The notes under the pieces were generated by a model that saw only the letters and a list, made by a program, of their open reading frames with translations, had not been told where the DNA came from and searched no databases. Made by a program: the position numbers and the translations under genes. Shown here piece by piece: positions 29,023-39,182 of a stretch of DNA of 60,609 nt. The stretch is from B1 sp034439755 (lineage in GTDB: Bacteria; Bacteroidota; Bacteroidia; UKL13-3). The first letter of the stretch is position 1. Each line of letters opens with the position of its first letter. The stretch spans positions 1 through 60,609 of the forward strand of contig JAWXAZ010000064.1 of assembly GCA_034439755.1 (NCBI GenBank). The letters are read 5' to 3'.

Positions 29023-30510
29023 ATGAGCGAAGAAGTTTTTAAGAAAGTTGTGTCCCATGCAAAAGAGTATGGATTTGTTTTTCCAAGCAGCGAAATCTAT
29101 GATGGCCTTGGTGCTGTATACGATTATGGCCAAAATGGTGTTGAACTAAAAAACAACTTGCGCCAATATTGGTGGAAGTCGATGGTTCAAATGCATGAAA
29201 ATATTGTGGGCCTAGATGCTGCAATATTTATGCATCCTAAAACTTGGAAAGCAAGCGGACATATCGATGGATTTTCTGATCCAATGATAGACAACAAGGA
29301 TTCTAAAAAACGTTATCGGGCCGATAATTTATTGGAAGATAAAATTGCGCGCTACCAAAAAGATGGTAAAACCATTAAAGCAGATGAATTGCAAGCGGTG
29401 TTAGACCAAGCCTTGTTAGACAATGATTTGGTTCAGCTTAAGACTTTAATTGAATTGCATGAGATTGCTTGCCCTATAAGTGGCACCCGCAACTGGACAG
29501 ATGTAAGGCAGTTTAACTTAATGTTCTCTACAGAAATGGGCGCCATGGCCGAGGATGCCGATAAAGTTTACCTAAGGCCAGAAACGGCACAAGGAATTTT
29601 TGTCAATTTCTTAAACGTGCAAAAAACAGGTCGAATGAAAATTCCTTTTGGCATTGCACAAACAGGTAAAGCTTTTAGAAACGAAATAATTGCACGCCAA
29701 TTTATCATGCGCATGCGTGAGTTCGAGCAAATGGAAATGCAATTTTTCATAAGACCCGGTACGCAAAAAACTTGGTATGAGTATTGGAAAAAATCTCGCA
29801 TGGCGTGGCACAAGAAACTAGGCTTTGGTTCAGCCAAATACCGCTTTCACGACCATGTAAAATTAGCACATTATGCTGATGCTGCTGTCGACATAGAATT
29901 TGATTACCCTTTTGGTTTCAAAGAAATGGAAGGAATTCACTCGCGTACCGATTTTGATTTAAGAAATCATTCTGAACATTCTGGCAAAAAAATACAATAT
30001 TTTGATGCAGAATTAGACGAAAATGGCAAAGCTTATGGCAATTATACGCCTTATGTAATTGAAACTTCAGTTGGCCTCGATAGGCTTTTTCTTGCTACTA
30101 TGTGTGCCGCGTTTAAGGAAGAGGAAATAATAACCCCGTCAACAGATGGCTCCCCAGATAAAAAAGATTCTAGGGTGGTGTTAAACTTGCCTGCCATTCT
30201 TGCACCTTATAAAGTGGCCATTTTACCGCTGATGAAAAAGGATGGTTTGCCAGAAGTTGCCCGCGAAATAATGAAGGATTTAAAAACCGATTACAATTGT
30301 TTTTACGAGGAAAAAGATGCAATTGGCAAGAGATACAGAAGGCAAGATGCAATTGGCACTCCTTTTTGCATTACGGTAGACCATGAATCTTTGGAAAGTA
30401 AAACGGTTACCATTCGCTATAGGGATTCTATGGTTCAGGAGCGAATTGCAATCTCACAAATTCGCGAAATATTGGCAAAAGAAATTAGCTGGTCTAAGCT
30501 TTTGTCTTAG
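29023..30510 (+). CDS. glyS: Glycyl-tRNA synthetase, dimeric single-chain type
   Basis: A 495-residue class II aminoacyl-tRNA synthetase of the alpha2 type, not the alpha-beta GlyQ/GlyS pair. It has the family opening VVSHAKEYGFVFPSSEIY, then YDYGQNGVELKNNL, motif 2 within GIAQTGKAFRNEI, and the motif 3 region ETSVGLDRLF. The C-terminal anticodon-binding domain follows (APYKVAILPLMKK...). Upstream at about 28990-28997 lies TTTCTTTG, a near match to the -7 box. It converges on recJ. Confidence 0.94.
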   Translation: MSEEVFKKVVSHAKEYGFVFPSSEIYDGLGAVYDYGQNGVELKNNLRQYWWKSMVQMHENIVGLDAAIFMHPKTWKASGHIDGFSDPMIDNKDSKKRYRADNLLEDKIARYQKDGKTIKADELQAVLDQALLDNDLVQLKTLIELHEIACPISGTRNWTDVRQFNLMFSTEMGAMAEDADKVYLRPETAQGIFVNFLNVQKTGRMKIPFGIAQTGKAFRNEIIARQFIMRMREFEQMEMQFFIRPGTQKTWYEYWKKSRMAWHKKLGFGSAKYRFHDHVKLAHYADAAVDIEFDYPFGFKEMEGIHSRTDFDLRNHSEHSGKKIQYFDAELDENGKAYGNYTPYVIETSVGLDRLFLATMCAAFKEEEIITPSTDGSPDKKDSRVVLNLPAILAPYKVAILPLMKKDGLPEVAREIMKDLKTDYNCFYEEKDAIGKRYRRQDAIGTPFCITVDHESLESKTVTIRYRDSMVQERIAISQIREILAKEISWSKLLS

Positions 30511-30562
30511 TTCGTTGGAATAAAAAGTTGATTTTTTGCGTTTTTCTATGCCGAAACAATTA

Positions 30563-30590
30563 CTGTTTAGGCAGTTTTTTGGCCTAACAG
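30563..30590. terminator. Weak hairpin between glyS and recJ
   Basis: CTGTTTAGGC pairs imperfectly (one bulged T) with GCCTAACAG around a T-rich loop. It lies in the 137-nt convergent gap where a bidirectional terminator would be expected, but it lacks a T run after the stem. Tentative. Confidence 0.3.
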
Positions 30591-30647
30591 AGAAGCAATT
30601 TCAGTGCAATAAATTTGAGGCTTATTAAACGTCCCTATAATTATCAC

Positions 30648-32351
30648 TTACCTAAAGAGAATATCTTTAATATTCAACTGCAAGTTTACATGACCATTGA
30701 AATGATTTTCTTCAATGGTAAAGCAAATATCAAAGCTAATTCCCTGCGAAACCTTGTCGTAATAAGCGCCTAATCCAAAGCCTATGGCCTTAAATATACG
30801 GCCCCCTTCTTCTTGGGTAAGGCTTAACTTTAAGTGGTTATTGCCAACTATGGTAGCATCGCCCACATCCCAAACGTTTTTACTCATGAACACGGGGTTC
30901 AAATTCCCTGGTCCAAACGGCGAAAACTGTTTAAGTACAGAATAAAACTTGGGTGTAATGGTACGCAATGGAATTTCCATGTCGTATTCAATCTCGGGCG
31001 TTAAGCTTCTTTCAACTATGTTTTTAGCAACAACCGATTCAAATTTTTCAATAAATTGTGGCAGATTTTCCAACTTCAGTGTTAACCCTGCAGCATGCGT
31101 ATGGCCACCATATTGATCCAATAAATCGCTGCATTCCTCAATAGCACCGTATAAATCAAATCCATCCACACTCCTGGCACTTCCTGTAGCCATGCCATTA
31201 GATTCTGTTAAAATGATGGTGGGCCTATAAAACTTTTCAATTAACCTACTTGCAACAATACCAATTACACCCTTATGCCATTCTTTATGAAATAAGATAG
31301 TAGATTTTCTGTCGACAAAACTTGGGTCATTCTCTATTAACTCAAAAGCGTGCTCGGTAATGGTTTGGTCAAAACTCCTGCGTTCATTGTTATGTTGGTT
31401 TATCTGATACGCAATTTTCTTGGCATCATCCATGGTTTCTGCCGTCATTAACCTAACAGAATCTTTGGCATCTGCAATCCTACCAGCCGCATTAATGCGC
31501 GGACCAATAAAAAATACAATATCATTTACGCCAAACTCTGGCTTATCTGGATAGGCTTCCAACAATGCTTTTAAACCATTATTGGGCGACTGCTTTAGCA
31601 TTTTTAAACCAAAATGAGCTAACACCCTATTTTCATCCAATATTGGAACCAAATCACTGGCCACACTTACCGCGCCCAAATCCAAAAAGCGCTCTACTTC
31701 CGACGATGCAATTTCATGTTTCTGGGCATACCCTTGTATCAATTTATATCCAATTCCAGCACCCGAAAGCTCCTTAAACGGATACGTACAATCCTTTTGC
31801 TTAGGATTTAACACAGCCACAGCATCCGGAATTTCATCGCCCGGTAAATGGTGGTCACATATGATAAAATCAACCCCTTTGGTTTTAGCATAGGCAATTT
31901 TATCAACCGATTTTATGCCACAATCCAGCGCAACAATTAAGGAAAATCCATTGTTTGAAGCCCAATCAATGCTCATAAAACTAATTCCATATCCCTCGGT
32001 GTACCTGTCTGGAATATAAAAATCAATACTGGGATAGAACCTATTGAAAAAGGAATAAACAGTAGCAACGGCCGTGGTGCCATCTACATCATAATCTCCG
32101 TAAATAACAATTTTCTGCCCCAATTCAATTGCCTGGCTGATTCTAGTAATCGCCAAATCCATCCCTTTCATTAAAAAAGGATCGTGTAGATCACTTAACT
32201 GAGGCCTAAAAAACTTTTTAGCGTCATCAAAGGTGGAGATACCACGCTGAACTAAAACGCCCGTAAGCACCTTGTTCAAGTTGATGGCCTTGGAAAGTTC
32301 TTCCACCACATTTTTATCAGGTTCTATTTTGGGAGTCCAGCGTTTCGACAT
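30648..32351 (-). CDS. recJ: Single-stranded-DNA-specific exonuclease RecJ
   Basis: A 567-residue 5'-3' exonuclease of recombination and mismatch repair. The start is taken at MSKRWTPKIEPDKNV (32351); the frame stays open 94 codons upstream but that stretch overlaps the divergent tsaB. DHH-superfamily metal motifs are clear: DYDVDGTTA (86-94) and DHHLPG (166-171), with the GGHTHAAGL DHHA1 signature (in QYGGHTHAAGLTL) and a C-terminal OB-fold. The length is normal. Transcribed divergently from tsaB. Confidence 0.93.
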   Translation of the reverse strand: MSKRWTPKIEPDKNVVEELSKAINLNKVLTGVLVQRGISTFDDAKKFFRPQLSDLHDPFLMKGMDLAITRISQAIELGQKIVIYGDYDVDGTTAVATVYSFFNRFYPSIDFYIPDRYTEGYGISFMSIDWASNNGFSLIVALDCGIKSVDKIAYAKTKGVDFIICDHHLPGDEIPDAVAVLNPKQKDCTYPFKELSGAGIGYKLIQGYAQKHEIASSEVERFLDLGAVSVASDLVPILDENRVLAHFGLKMLKQSPNNGLKALLEAYPDKPEFGVNDIVFFIGPRINAAGRIADAKDSVRLMTAETMDDAKKIAYQINQHNNERRSFDQTITEHAFELIENDPSFVDRKSTILFHKEWHKGVIGIVASRLIEKFYRPTIILTESNGMATGSARSVDGFDLYGAIEECSDLLDQYGGHTHAAGLTLKLENLPQFIEKFESVVAKNIVERSLTPEIEYDMEIPLRTITPKFYSVLKQFSPFGPGNLNPVFMSKNVWDVGDATIVGNNHLKLSLTQEEGGRIFKAIGFGLGAYYDKVSQGISFDICFTIEENHFNGHVNLQLNIKDILFR

Positions 32352-32471
32352 TTTGTAGAGTGGCAAGTTACTAAATTTTTGCTGGCATTGATTAAGAAGT
32401 TTATCATATTGAGTAATAGGCTTAATTATCAAGCTATTCAGCTGCAATTCTAATTTGTGGATTTCAAATCC

Positions 32472-32479
32472 TACTTTTG
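32472..32479 (+). promoter_or_regulatory. Candidate -7 box of tsaB
   Basis: TACTTTTG matches TAnnTTTG exactly and ends 7 nt before the tsaB ATG (32487). Transcription would begin about 3-4 nt before the start codon, giving an almost leaderless message. No convincing -33 TTG. Confidence 0.45.
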
Positions 32480-32486
32480 TAAATTC

Positions 32487-33173
32487 ATGACACTCATAAT
32501 AGGAATAGAAACGGCAACCGAAATATGCTCCGTGGCAATTGGCCTCAATGGAAAGTGTATTGCTAAAATTAACCATCCTCAACCCAATGCGCATGCAAGT
32601 CACCTTCATGCCATGGTTAAAGAAATATTGCAAGAAAACAAGTATACCCTAGCCCAATTAGATGCCATTGCTGTGAGCATTGGCCCAGGTAGTTATACCG
32701 GATTAAGAGTAGGTGTTTCGGCTGCAAAGGGATTTGCTTACGCCTTAAAAATACCTGTTATAGCCATTAATACCCTTCATAGTTTAGCCGCTCACTTTTT
32801 ACATCAATTCCCAAACAATGAGTCTCTATTAGTTCCTTTCATAGATGCCCGCAGAATGGAAGTCTATTCTGCAGTTTTTGACTCAAATCTTCAATTTTTA
32901 GAGGAAACAAAAGCAAAAATCATAAACGAAAATGCATTATCAGAATGGCTGAACCAAAATAAAATAGCCGTTTTTGGAAATGGTGCAGAAAAATGCATGA
33001 ACGTCATTAAGCATCCTAATGCTACTTACTACCCAGAAATTCATTGCGACTCTGAAGGACTATTAGGCTTGGCCCAAATAGCCTTTGATCAAAATAAATT
33101 TGCCGACTTAGCCTATTTTGAGCCATATTATTTAAAAGACTTTGTTGGCACAACACCTAAAAAATTAAAATAA
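32487..33173 (+). CDS. tsaB: tRNA threonylcarbamoyladenosine complex subunit TsaB
   Basis: A 228-residue ASKHA-fold subunit that partners TsaD and TsaE in making t6A37 of tRNAs reading ANN codons. The start MTLIIGIETATEICSVAI is chosen because the family begins here; ten upstream in-frame codons overlap the -7 box. Family segments present are NAHASHLHAMVKEIL, DAIAVSIGPGSYTGLRVGVSAAKGFA and the DARRMEVY motif. 18 nt before the rhodanese gene. Confidence 0.94.
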   Translation: MTLIIGIETATEICSVAIGLNGKCIAKINHPQPNAHASHLHAMVKEILQENKYTLAQLDAIAVSIGPGSYTGLRVGVSAAKGFAYALKIPVIAINTLHSLAAHFLHQFPNNESLLVPFIDARRMEVYSAVFDSNLQFLEETKAKIINENALSEWLNQNKIAVFGNGAEKCMNVIKHPNATYYPEIHCDSEGLLGLAQIAFDQNKFADLAYFEPYYLKDFVGTTPKKLK

Positions 33174-33191
33174 TCAGGATAATTTTTATTC

Positions 33192-33845
33192 ATGAAAAAT
33201 AAAACAGAAAATTCCACCAATCCACTAACAGTAAAGGCATTTAAGCAATTGCTGAACGACAAAAAGGCTCAGGTAATTGATACAAGACTGCCCGACAATT
33301 TCGAGATGGGAAATATTCCAGGAGCCATCAATTTTGGGTTCAACTTAAACCATGGCCATTTTACCCAGCTGCTTTTCAAAATTGATACACCAATACTAAT
33401 CGCCTGTAAAGCTTCTGAAGAAGAAAAATCTTATGCTACCTTAAGGGAATTTGGCTTTACCCAAATATTAGGCCACCTAGAAGGTGGAATGGATGCTTGG
33501 CTCAAGGGTTCAGAAAAGTACGACATGGTAATCTCTATTTCATCGGAAGAACTAGCGTTAGATAGCAAACACAACCCAAAAGCTATTACTATCGACACCA
33601 GAGAGGCTGACGAATTCAACACCTTGCACGTGGGAAATGCATTAAACATGCCCCTTACAGAACTAACAGATAGCTATGGTTCATTAAATAAATTAGACGA
33701 AGTTCTCATATATAGCAACAATGGTTTTAGAAGCATGATAGCTGCAAGTTTTCTCAAAAAAGAAGGCTTTGCAAACATTAAAAATGTTTGGGGTGGTTTC
33801 GAAAAAATAAAACAAGAAACCGTTGATTTGGTTGGTAAAAAATAA
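33192..33845 (+). CDS. Tandem rhodanese-domain protein
   Basis: A 217-residue protein with two rhodanese folds (~15-105 and ~113-212). The first has a Cys in its active-site loop (LIACKASEEE). The second has Ser where Cys is expected (IYSNNGFRS) and is probably non-catalytic. The pair closely resembles the C-terminal half of Bacteroidota MBL-fold proteins with two rhodanese domains (persulfide-dioxygenase-like), but here the metallo-beta-lactamase half is missing. There is no signal peptide. It could carry sulfane sulfur, perhaps for tRNA thiolation given tsaB next door; that is a guess. Confidence 0.85.
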   Translation: MKNKTENSTNPLTVKAFKQLLNDKKAQVIDTRLPDNFEMGNIPGAINFGFNLNHGHFTQLLFKIDTPILIACKASEEEKSYATLREFGFTQILGHLEGGMDAWLKGSEKYDMVISISSEELALDSKHNPKAITIDTREADEFNTLHVGNALNMPLTELTDSYGSLNKLDEVLIYSNNGFRSMIAASFLKKEGFANIKNVWGGFEKIKQETVDLVGKK

Positions 33846-34189
33846 CCCTTACAAGATTTTTACCTTAGTTAATTTATTACAGAATATTAAACTTTATGTA
33901 AATTTTAAACAGCTCAAAGTTTAATCGAAATCATAATTGACAATTACATTTTGAACCACGTTATAATATACGAAAGTCTAATTTCAGCAGAACTCCAAGG
34001 TAATTACTTTCAAATTTACACCTATACGCAAAAGGTTATAATAGTCCAAAAATATTAAGTCTAAGCATCCTGTTGTTTGGCATTGCAGATCTCACAATCC
34101 CATAGAACATCTTTCAAATAGTAATCATAAAAAAATCCCGTTTGCCAAATGACAAACGGGATTTTTTATACTGCTTAATTGAAGCAATC
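33846..34189. other. 344-nt AT-rich convergent gap
   Basis: Between the rhodanese gene and the minus-strand type B T9SS gene. Apart from the terminator at 34130-34167 I see no ORF with family features, no tRNA and no other strong hairpin in it. Confidence 0.5.
34130..34167. terminator. Bidirectional terminator
   Basis: A6-TCCCGTTTG (34130-34144), 8-nt loop, CAAACGGGA-T6 (34153-34167): a perfect 15-bp inverted repeat. It ends the minus-strand giant gene 23 nt past its stop, and could also serve the plus-strand rhodanese gene. Confidence 0.85.
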
Positions 34190-37100
34190 TTATCTTAACA
34201 AGGTAACAGAACCACTGTATGTATATTTCTTACCATTGAAACTCGTAGCGTTAATCTGGTAGATATAGGCGTCTTGCTGACAATCCTTACCACTATTAAA
34301 ATCGCGCCCATTCCAACCTTCATTTGGATCATAAGTTTTATCTGTCATAAAGGTCTTATAAACCATTTGACCCCAACGATTGAATACAAAAATCTCAATC
34401 GTTTCAAATCCAGTAGCAGATACCTTAAAGGTTTTATTACCATTATAAGGGAAATCTACAGCACTACCACCCTTACCATCTGCTCCTACAGGATAGAAAA
34501 CATTTGGAATAAACACGGTAATATCTGGATCAATTCTCACAACCCTCATGGTAGAATCATAACAACCCTTAACACTAATAGCAGTTAACCATACTTCTTG
34601 TTCACCGGTGTCTGCTGCAAATTGAATTTGCCTAGGCTCAAAAGTATAATCCTTCCTATTTGGCCCACCTACCAATGGCGGGAATGTCCATATAAAACTC
34701 AAAGGAGAGTTATCACCAATGGTTGTTTGGTTATAGAAATCAAAATACGGTTTAGCAATCGTTGAACTTTCTGGATTAGATGTAAATTTAGCAATAGGCG
34801 CAGGCCAAGCTTCAACTATAGCTACGGCTGTATCGGTGCAACCATCAGCCTCTACAAACAAATAAACATTGTGGTTACCTGCTTGAGTGAAATTCTGATT
34901 CTGAGTGGTTTGGTCAAACGGTGCAGCATTTATTGGCGTACTGTTAAAGTCGGTTTGATCCAAGAACCACTTATAGGTTGAACCTACTACAGGACTTGGT
35001 GTTGCTGTATAAACACTGTTTAAAGTTAATCCATACCTGTCGTCTACACAACCTCTATCGGGTGCAATAGTAAAGGTAGCATCAGGTTTTGGCTTAATGG
35101 TATAAGTAGCAGAATCACTAACAGCCGCACAAACATCTGGGTCGGTAGTTAAATCTACAGTAGTTGCCCTAAAAGTCACATTTCCACGAGCAATATCTGC
35201 TGCAGTAGCATTATAACTAATACCAGTGGTACCATTGTCTGTTATGCTTCCGTTTCCGTCTGGGGTCATCCAACTCCAAGTATAAGGCGAAGTAGGCAAA
35301 GTTTTGAATCCTACGTTAAAAGTAGCACCATAAGAACAAACTATACCATCATCGGTAATTTCAATGCTTGGTGGATCTTGCAACCTAATATTTAATGAAT
35401 CACGGTTATCGCATCCAGTTCCAGGATCTTTATAATAATATTTCACATTATAAAGACCAGCAGGCGCGTTGCTCACAATCATCTTTCCGTTGGTTACATC
35501 AAACTCAGAATTTGCCAAGGCTGGGAAACTAGTTAAACTACCATCTGCACTAGATATATTGTTTGGATTCATGTAAAACAAAACATTGCCTCTTGTCTTA
35601 CAAACCGCTGTATCACTAGATGTTAGGTAATCAATATCAACCACCGGATTCTCATTTACCTGAATCGAGGTAGTGTCTGCTACCCTACATTTGGTGGCTG
35701 TATCGGCATATACTAAAGTGTAAATTTTGGTATAATTCTCCAAAATTGGGTGACTTGGATTAAACGTTCTACCACCAGCAATTGCCGGTCTGTACATTAA
35801 ATCTGGGAACCCAACAGACCAATAACTAGATAAAGGATTAGCTGAAGTAGTGCTTCTACCCAACATATGGGCATCCAAGTCTACAGCCGATCCAGATCTA
35901 CAAAGGCTAGGAGCAATTCCAGATTCCAATTTTGGTGTTTTAATTACACCAAATACTGCAGTGTCAAAAGCCGCGCAACCTCCAGCTGGTGAAGGTGCCG
36001 TAAATCCGCTTACCGCAGGTACAAATGTTACGCTGTTGCTGGAAGGGAAGGTTGCAGTAAACTTATACGTAATAATATTGGTATCAGGTAAAACCTTTAC
36101 AGCTGCCGCTTGCGGATCAAATGCATAATAATTAATTCCAGGGTTAGGCTGATAAACACCTCTACCATACCAAAGTTCATTGGTAGCTAAAGCTCCACCA
36201 TTTGGTGAATACAATTGTGTTCCTGGGGTAATATTAAAAACAGATGCAAAATCGCAGAAGGTTTTACTTGGTCCAGCATTAATAATTGGCACAGGGAAAA
36301 TTGAGATAACCAAAGAGTCATAAATTCTACAACCATCATTATCTGTTACCGTCAAACTCATAATATTACCCCTAGGTGCAGTTGGTGGTGCAGGTGGCAA
36401 ATTAGTGAGGCTGCTAATAATTACCTGATTAGAACTAATTGCGGCAGGAAATGGTGGATAACTCCATACCGAAGTAATTAATCCGGGTTTATTGATAGAA
36501 GTGATACTAGGCAATAAAATGACACTTGTATTTCTACACAATGAATAATTACTTGGCCTATTAATGATTGGTAATGGCTTAACTGTAACATCCATTGAAT
36601 CTACATAAGAACAAGTAATGCCACCATAAGTCATAAAACCAGTTACTTGGTAGGTTGTGTTTGCAGCAGGCGAAACCGTAATGGTACTGGTTCTGCTCAT
36701 CACCACATTTGGATCAATAATTGGCACTTGCCTCCACTGAAAACTATCAATAGCCGCGCCAATTCCTGAGGCTACTATATTAATAGGTGCATCGTTAAAA
36801 CAAATGGTACGATTAGGACCAGCGCTTACTGGTACTTGAATATTAACATAAACCATACTGCTGTCTACCCGAATACAACCATTAAAGTCCATTTTACGAA
36901 CAATGTACAATCCACTATCCTGAGGCAAAATCTTTTGAGAAACGGTATCTGCCATTACGGGCGATACGGGAGATTTTTTCCACCTCCAATTACTAATAGT
37001 TCCTATGCTATTACCCGCATCCAACGTGTCTCTTGTTCCAAAACAAAAACGTACAGATGGCGGCAATTCCTTCAATGGCAAAGGCCGTGTATAAACAGTA

Positions 37101-39046
37101 AATTGTGTTGAATCTTTACAGCCATTCAAATCCTGAATAACCACTTTATACCCTGTTGTTACTCCTGGCAAGGCAGGGTTTATAGTTACATTAGAATCAA
37201 TACCAAAAGGTCTTACTATGGTAGTTGAGCCCATAGAACCACTATAAAAAGTATACCTATATGAATTTCCATAAGGTGTTCCAAATTTTCCAGAGGCTTT
37301 TACACTTACCGGTACACCAAAACAATTAGAAGTATCGCGCATGGTCACACTCACGGGTTGTAACACAAACACCGAATCCCAAATATTATCGTTTGGACAA
37401 CCATTTGGATTTGGTGGAGGTGCAGTAGTTAATTGAAGCCTAATTCTATGCCAACCTCCCAAAGTAAACCTGTGATTGGTAATAGTGGCAGAGCTATAAG
37501 TTTGATAAGTGTTTGAGTTTGGATTAGTCTCCACATAAAACTTAGTATAAGATGGATTTAAAGGCACATTATTGGTTTGGGTATAGGAGAAATCATAATA
37601 CCCACAATTCTTATTCACCTTATTAATGGTTGCAGTGGGTATCCGTCGAACCAATATACTAAAGGACCTGGTAACCCTAGCCGGAATTGGACAAGCCCTG
37701 TCTTTGGCCGTTACCACAAAATAGTAAGGCAAGTTGCTAGCCATATTTGCTGAGGGTGTCCAACAAAATCGCATACTATCATTCTTTGGACCAAGGGTAC
37801 CTCTATTGGCTGGATTATACGCCTTTACAAATGTAGCACCATTTTGTACCATTAAGGTTGGCGAATTCCAATTCATATCGGTAGTATCCCATCCTGCAGT
37901 ATTATCCCATGCAGAAACCAAGAAACACAACTCCTGACCAGCACAAACAGAGTAACTAAAGTTTGGTTGTGGAGAGGTTAAAATGCCATCCTTATCAAAT
38001 GTTCGCAATACTGGCGGATTATTATTAGGACAAAATTTACTGTAAAACTGAATATCCCGTCGGGTAATTCCCATAAGAGTTGGCACCCCATTAATGGTCT
38101 TCCATTGCTTTACTTGAACAATCAAATTGGAGACAAAGTTACCCAATGGTCTGAACCGAAGGTCACCTGTTACTGGATCAATAAAAATTCCGGTTGGTGG
38201 CAAAGCCGGTGGCGATTGAATAGGTGCACCCAAATATGGTAAAGGTATTGTAGGACTATAAGGTGATGCATAAGCAGCTGAAGCTCCTGGACCAGTTAAA
38301 GCCTGGCCATATTCATAACTCAATGAATCTCCATCTGGGTCAATTGCACCCAAATTATAGGTAAAATCCTGGCCAGCACAAGTAATTGCAACTGGGTCAT
38401 TTGTAAAAGTAGGTGCCGAATTACAAGGTGTAGCACAACGATTTATAATAGCTTCGGAGTAAAAGTTCAAGCTCCCAGGATTAGTTAAAGTAGTAATTGC
38501 ATTATTCCTGCAACACTCACTAAAACCGATGGAGATAAAACAACAGCTGGCAGGAATAGAACTCAAGTTAATTTGGCCTGTAAAAGTATAAACCTCAATG
38601 CCTGGTGTAAATGTTCCTGGTGTTCTTTGGCCACAATTGCTGCAAATGGTTACTTCCGCAGCACATAATTGAACCACATCGAACCCGCTCACCGAGGTAT
38701 TTACGACCACAGATTGTGATCCAAATCCCACTCCAGTACAAGGACTGGTTGGCATATTAGCTCCTGCTGGCGTGGCTGCTCCTGTAATAGAGATCGATTT
38801 TGCACACGAAGGGCTTAATCCATTTGGGCAATTCGCACAAATTTGGATACCAGCGCAATCGCGATACATTTTAAACGTGGCCGTATAAACGCCCGGGGTA
38901 GTTGTACACTGGTAAGAAATGTCTGAACCAACCACATGTGATGCTTGTACTTTTTCCTGCTGGAAAAAAGTTAACATCATCATCAAAAAGCTAGCGAAAA
39001 AGACGCTACTTTTGATTCTAAAATTTGGAAGATATATTGCATTCAT
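34190..39046 (-). CDS. Giant secreted protein with T9SS type B (CHU_C) sorting domain
   Basis: A 1618-residue exported protein. The N terminus has a signal (hydrophobic SSVFFASFLMMMLTFF, cut near VQA-SHVVG). It is followed by a Cys-rich module common in Bacteroidota surface proteins (GSDISYQC...ATFKMYRDCAG), then many Ig/SprB/PKD-like modules, each with paired Cys and motifs such as CFGVPV, CKDSTQF and DNDGCR; a PKD-like domain is near residues 1380-1470. The last ~90 residues are the gliding-motility-associated type B domain (IPNVFYP...FVFNRWGQMVYKT...WNGRDFNSG...AYIYQI). It should be delivered by T9SS and kept on the surface. Cargo function is unknown; adhesion is plausible. Confidence 0.88.
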   Translation of the reverse strand: MNAIYLPNFRIKSSVFFASFLMMMLTFFQQEKVQASHVVGSDISYQCTTTPGVYTATFKMYRDCAGIQICANCPNGLSPSCAKSISITGAATPAGANMPTSPCTGVGFGSQSVVVNTSVSGFDVVQLCAAEVTICSNCGQRTPGTFTPGIEVYTFTGQINLSSIPASCCFISIGFSECCRNNAITTLTNPGSLNFYSEAIINRCATPCNSAPTFTNDPVAITCAGQDFTYNLGAIDPDGDSLSYEYGQALTGPGASAAYASPYSPTIPLPYLGAPIQSPPALPPTGIFIDPVTGDLRFRPLGNFVSNLIVQVKQWKTINGVPTLMGITRRDIQFYSKFCPNNNPPVLRTFDKDGILTSPQPNFSYSVCAGQELCFLVSAWDNTAGWDTTDMNWNSPTLMVQNGATFVKAYNPANRGTLGPKNDSMRFCWTPSANMASNLPYYFVVTAKDRACPIPARVTRSFSILVRRIPTATINKVNKNCGYYDFSYTQTNNVPLNPSYTKFYVETNPNSNTYQTYSSATITNHRFTLGGWHRIRLQLTTAPPPNPNGCPNDNIWDSVFVLQPVSVTMRDTSNCFGVPVSVKASGKFGTPYGNSYRYTFYSGSMGSTTIVRPFGIDSNVTINPALPGVTTGYKVVIQDLNGCKDSTQFTVYTRPLPLKELPPSVRFCFGTRDTLDAGNSIGTISNWRWKKSPVSPVMADTVSQKILPQDSGLYIVRKMDFNGCIRVDSSMVYVNIQVPVSAGPNRTICFNDAPINIVASGIGAAIDSFQWRQVPIIDPNVVMSRTSTITVSPAANTTYQVTGFMTYGGITCSYVDSMDVTVKPLPIINRPSNYSLCRNTSVILLPSITSINKPGLITSVWSYPPFPAAISSNQVIISSLTNLPPAPPTAPRGNIMSLTVTDNDGCRIYDSLVISIFPVPIINAGPSKTFCDFASVFNITPGTQLYSPNGGALATNELWYGRGVYQPNPGINYYAFDPQAAAVKVLPDTNIITYKFTATFPSSNSVTFVPAVSGFTAPSPAGGCAAFDTAVFGVIKTPKLESGIAPSLCRSGSAVDLDAHMLGRSTTSANPLSSYWSVGFPDLMYRPAIAGGRTFNPSHPILENYTKIYTLVYADTATKCRVADTTSIQVNENPVVDIDYLTSSDTAVCKTRGNVLFYMNPNNISSADGSLTSFPALANSEFDVTNGKMIVSNAPAGLYNVKYYYKDPGTGCDNRDSLNIRLQDPPSIEITDDGIVCSYGATFNVGFKTLPTSPYTWSWMTPDGNGSITDNGTTGISYNATAADIARGNVTFRATTVDLTTDPDVCAAVSDSATYTIKPKPDATFTIAPDRGCVDDRYGLTLNSVYTATPSPVVGSTYKWFLDQTDFNSTPINAAPFDQTTQNQNFTQAGNHNVYLFVEADGCTDTAVAIVEAWPAPIAKFTSNPESSTIAKPYFDFYNQTTIGDNSPLSFIWTFPPLVGGPNRKDYTFEPRQIQFAADTGEQEVWLTAISVKGCYDSTMRVVRIDPDITVFIPNVFYPVGADGKGGSAVDFPYNGNKTFKVSATGFETIEIFVFNRWGQMVYKTFMTDKTYDPNEGWNGRDFNSGKDCQQDAYIYQINATSFNGKKYTYSGSVTLLR

Positions 39047-39072
39047 AATTCTATGTTGTTCAATTGTGTGTT

Positions 39073-39080
39073 CAAATATA
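39073..39080 (-). promoter_or_regulatory. Candidate -7 box of the type B T9SS gene
   Basis: On the minus strand this reads TATATTTG, an exact TAnnTTTG match, 26 nt before the ATG at 39046. No clear -33 element. Confidence 0.4.
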
Positions 39081-39182
39081 TTACAGGTCTATCTTAAAAC
39101 CTTCTTAATAGTTAAATTTGGTGGCCAAACTAAGCATTTTTAGGAAAAGTTTAAGTAGACATTAAGGAATAATTAAAAAATA

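Noticed and set aside
32352..32633. 94-codon N-terminal extension of RecJ
   Set aside because: It overlaps the divergent tsaB start and lacks family similarity; RecJ begins normally at 32351.
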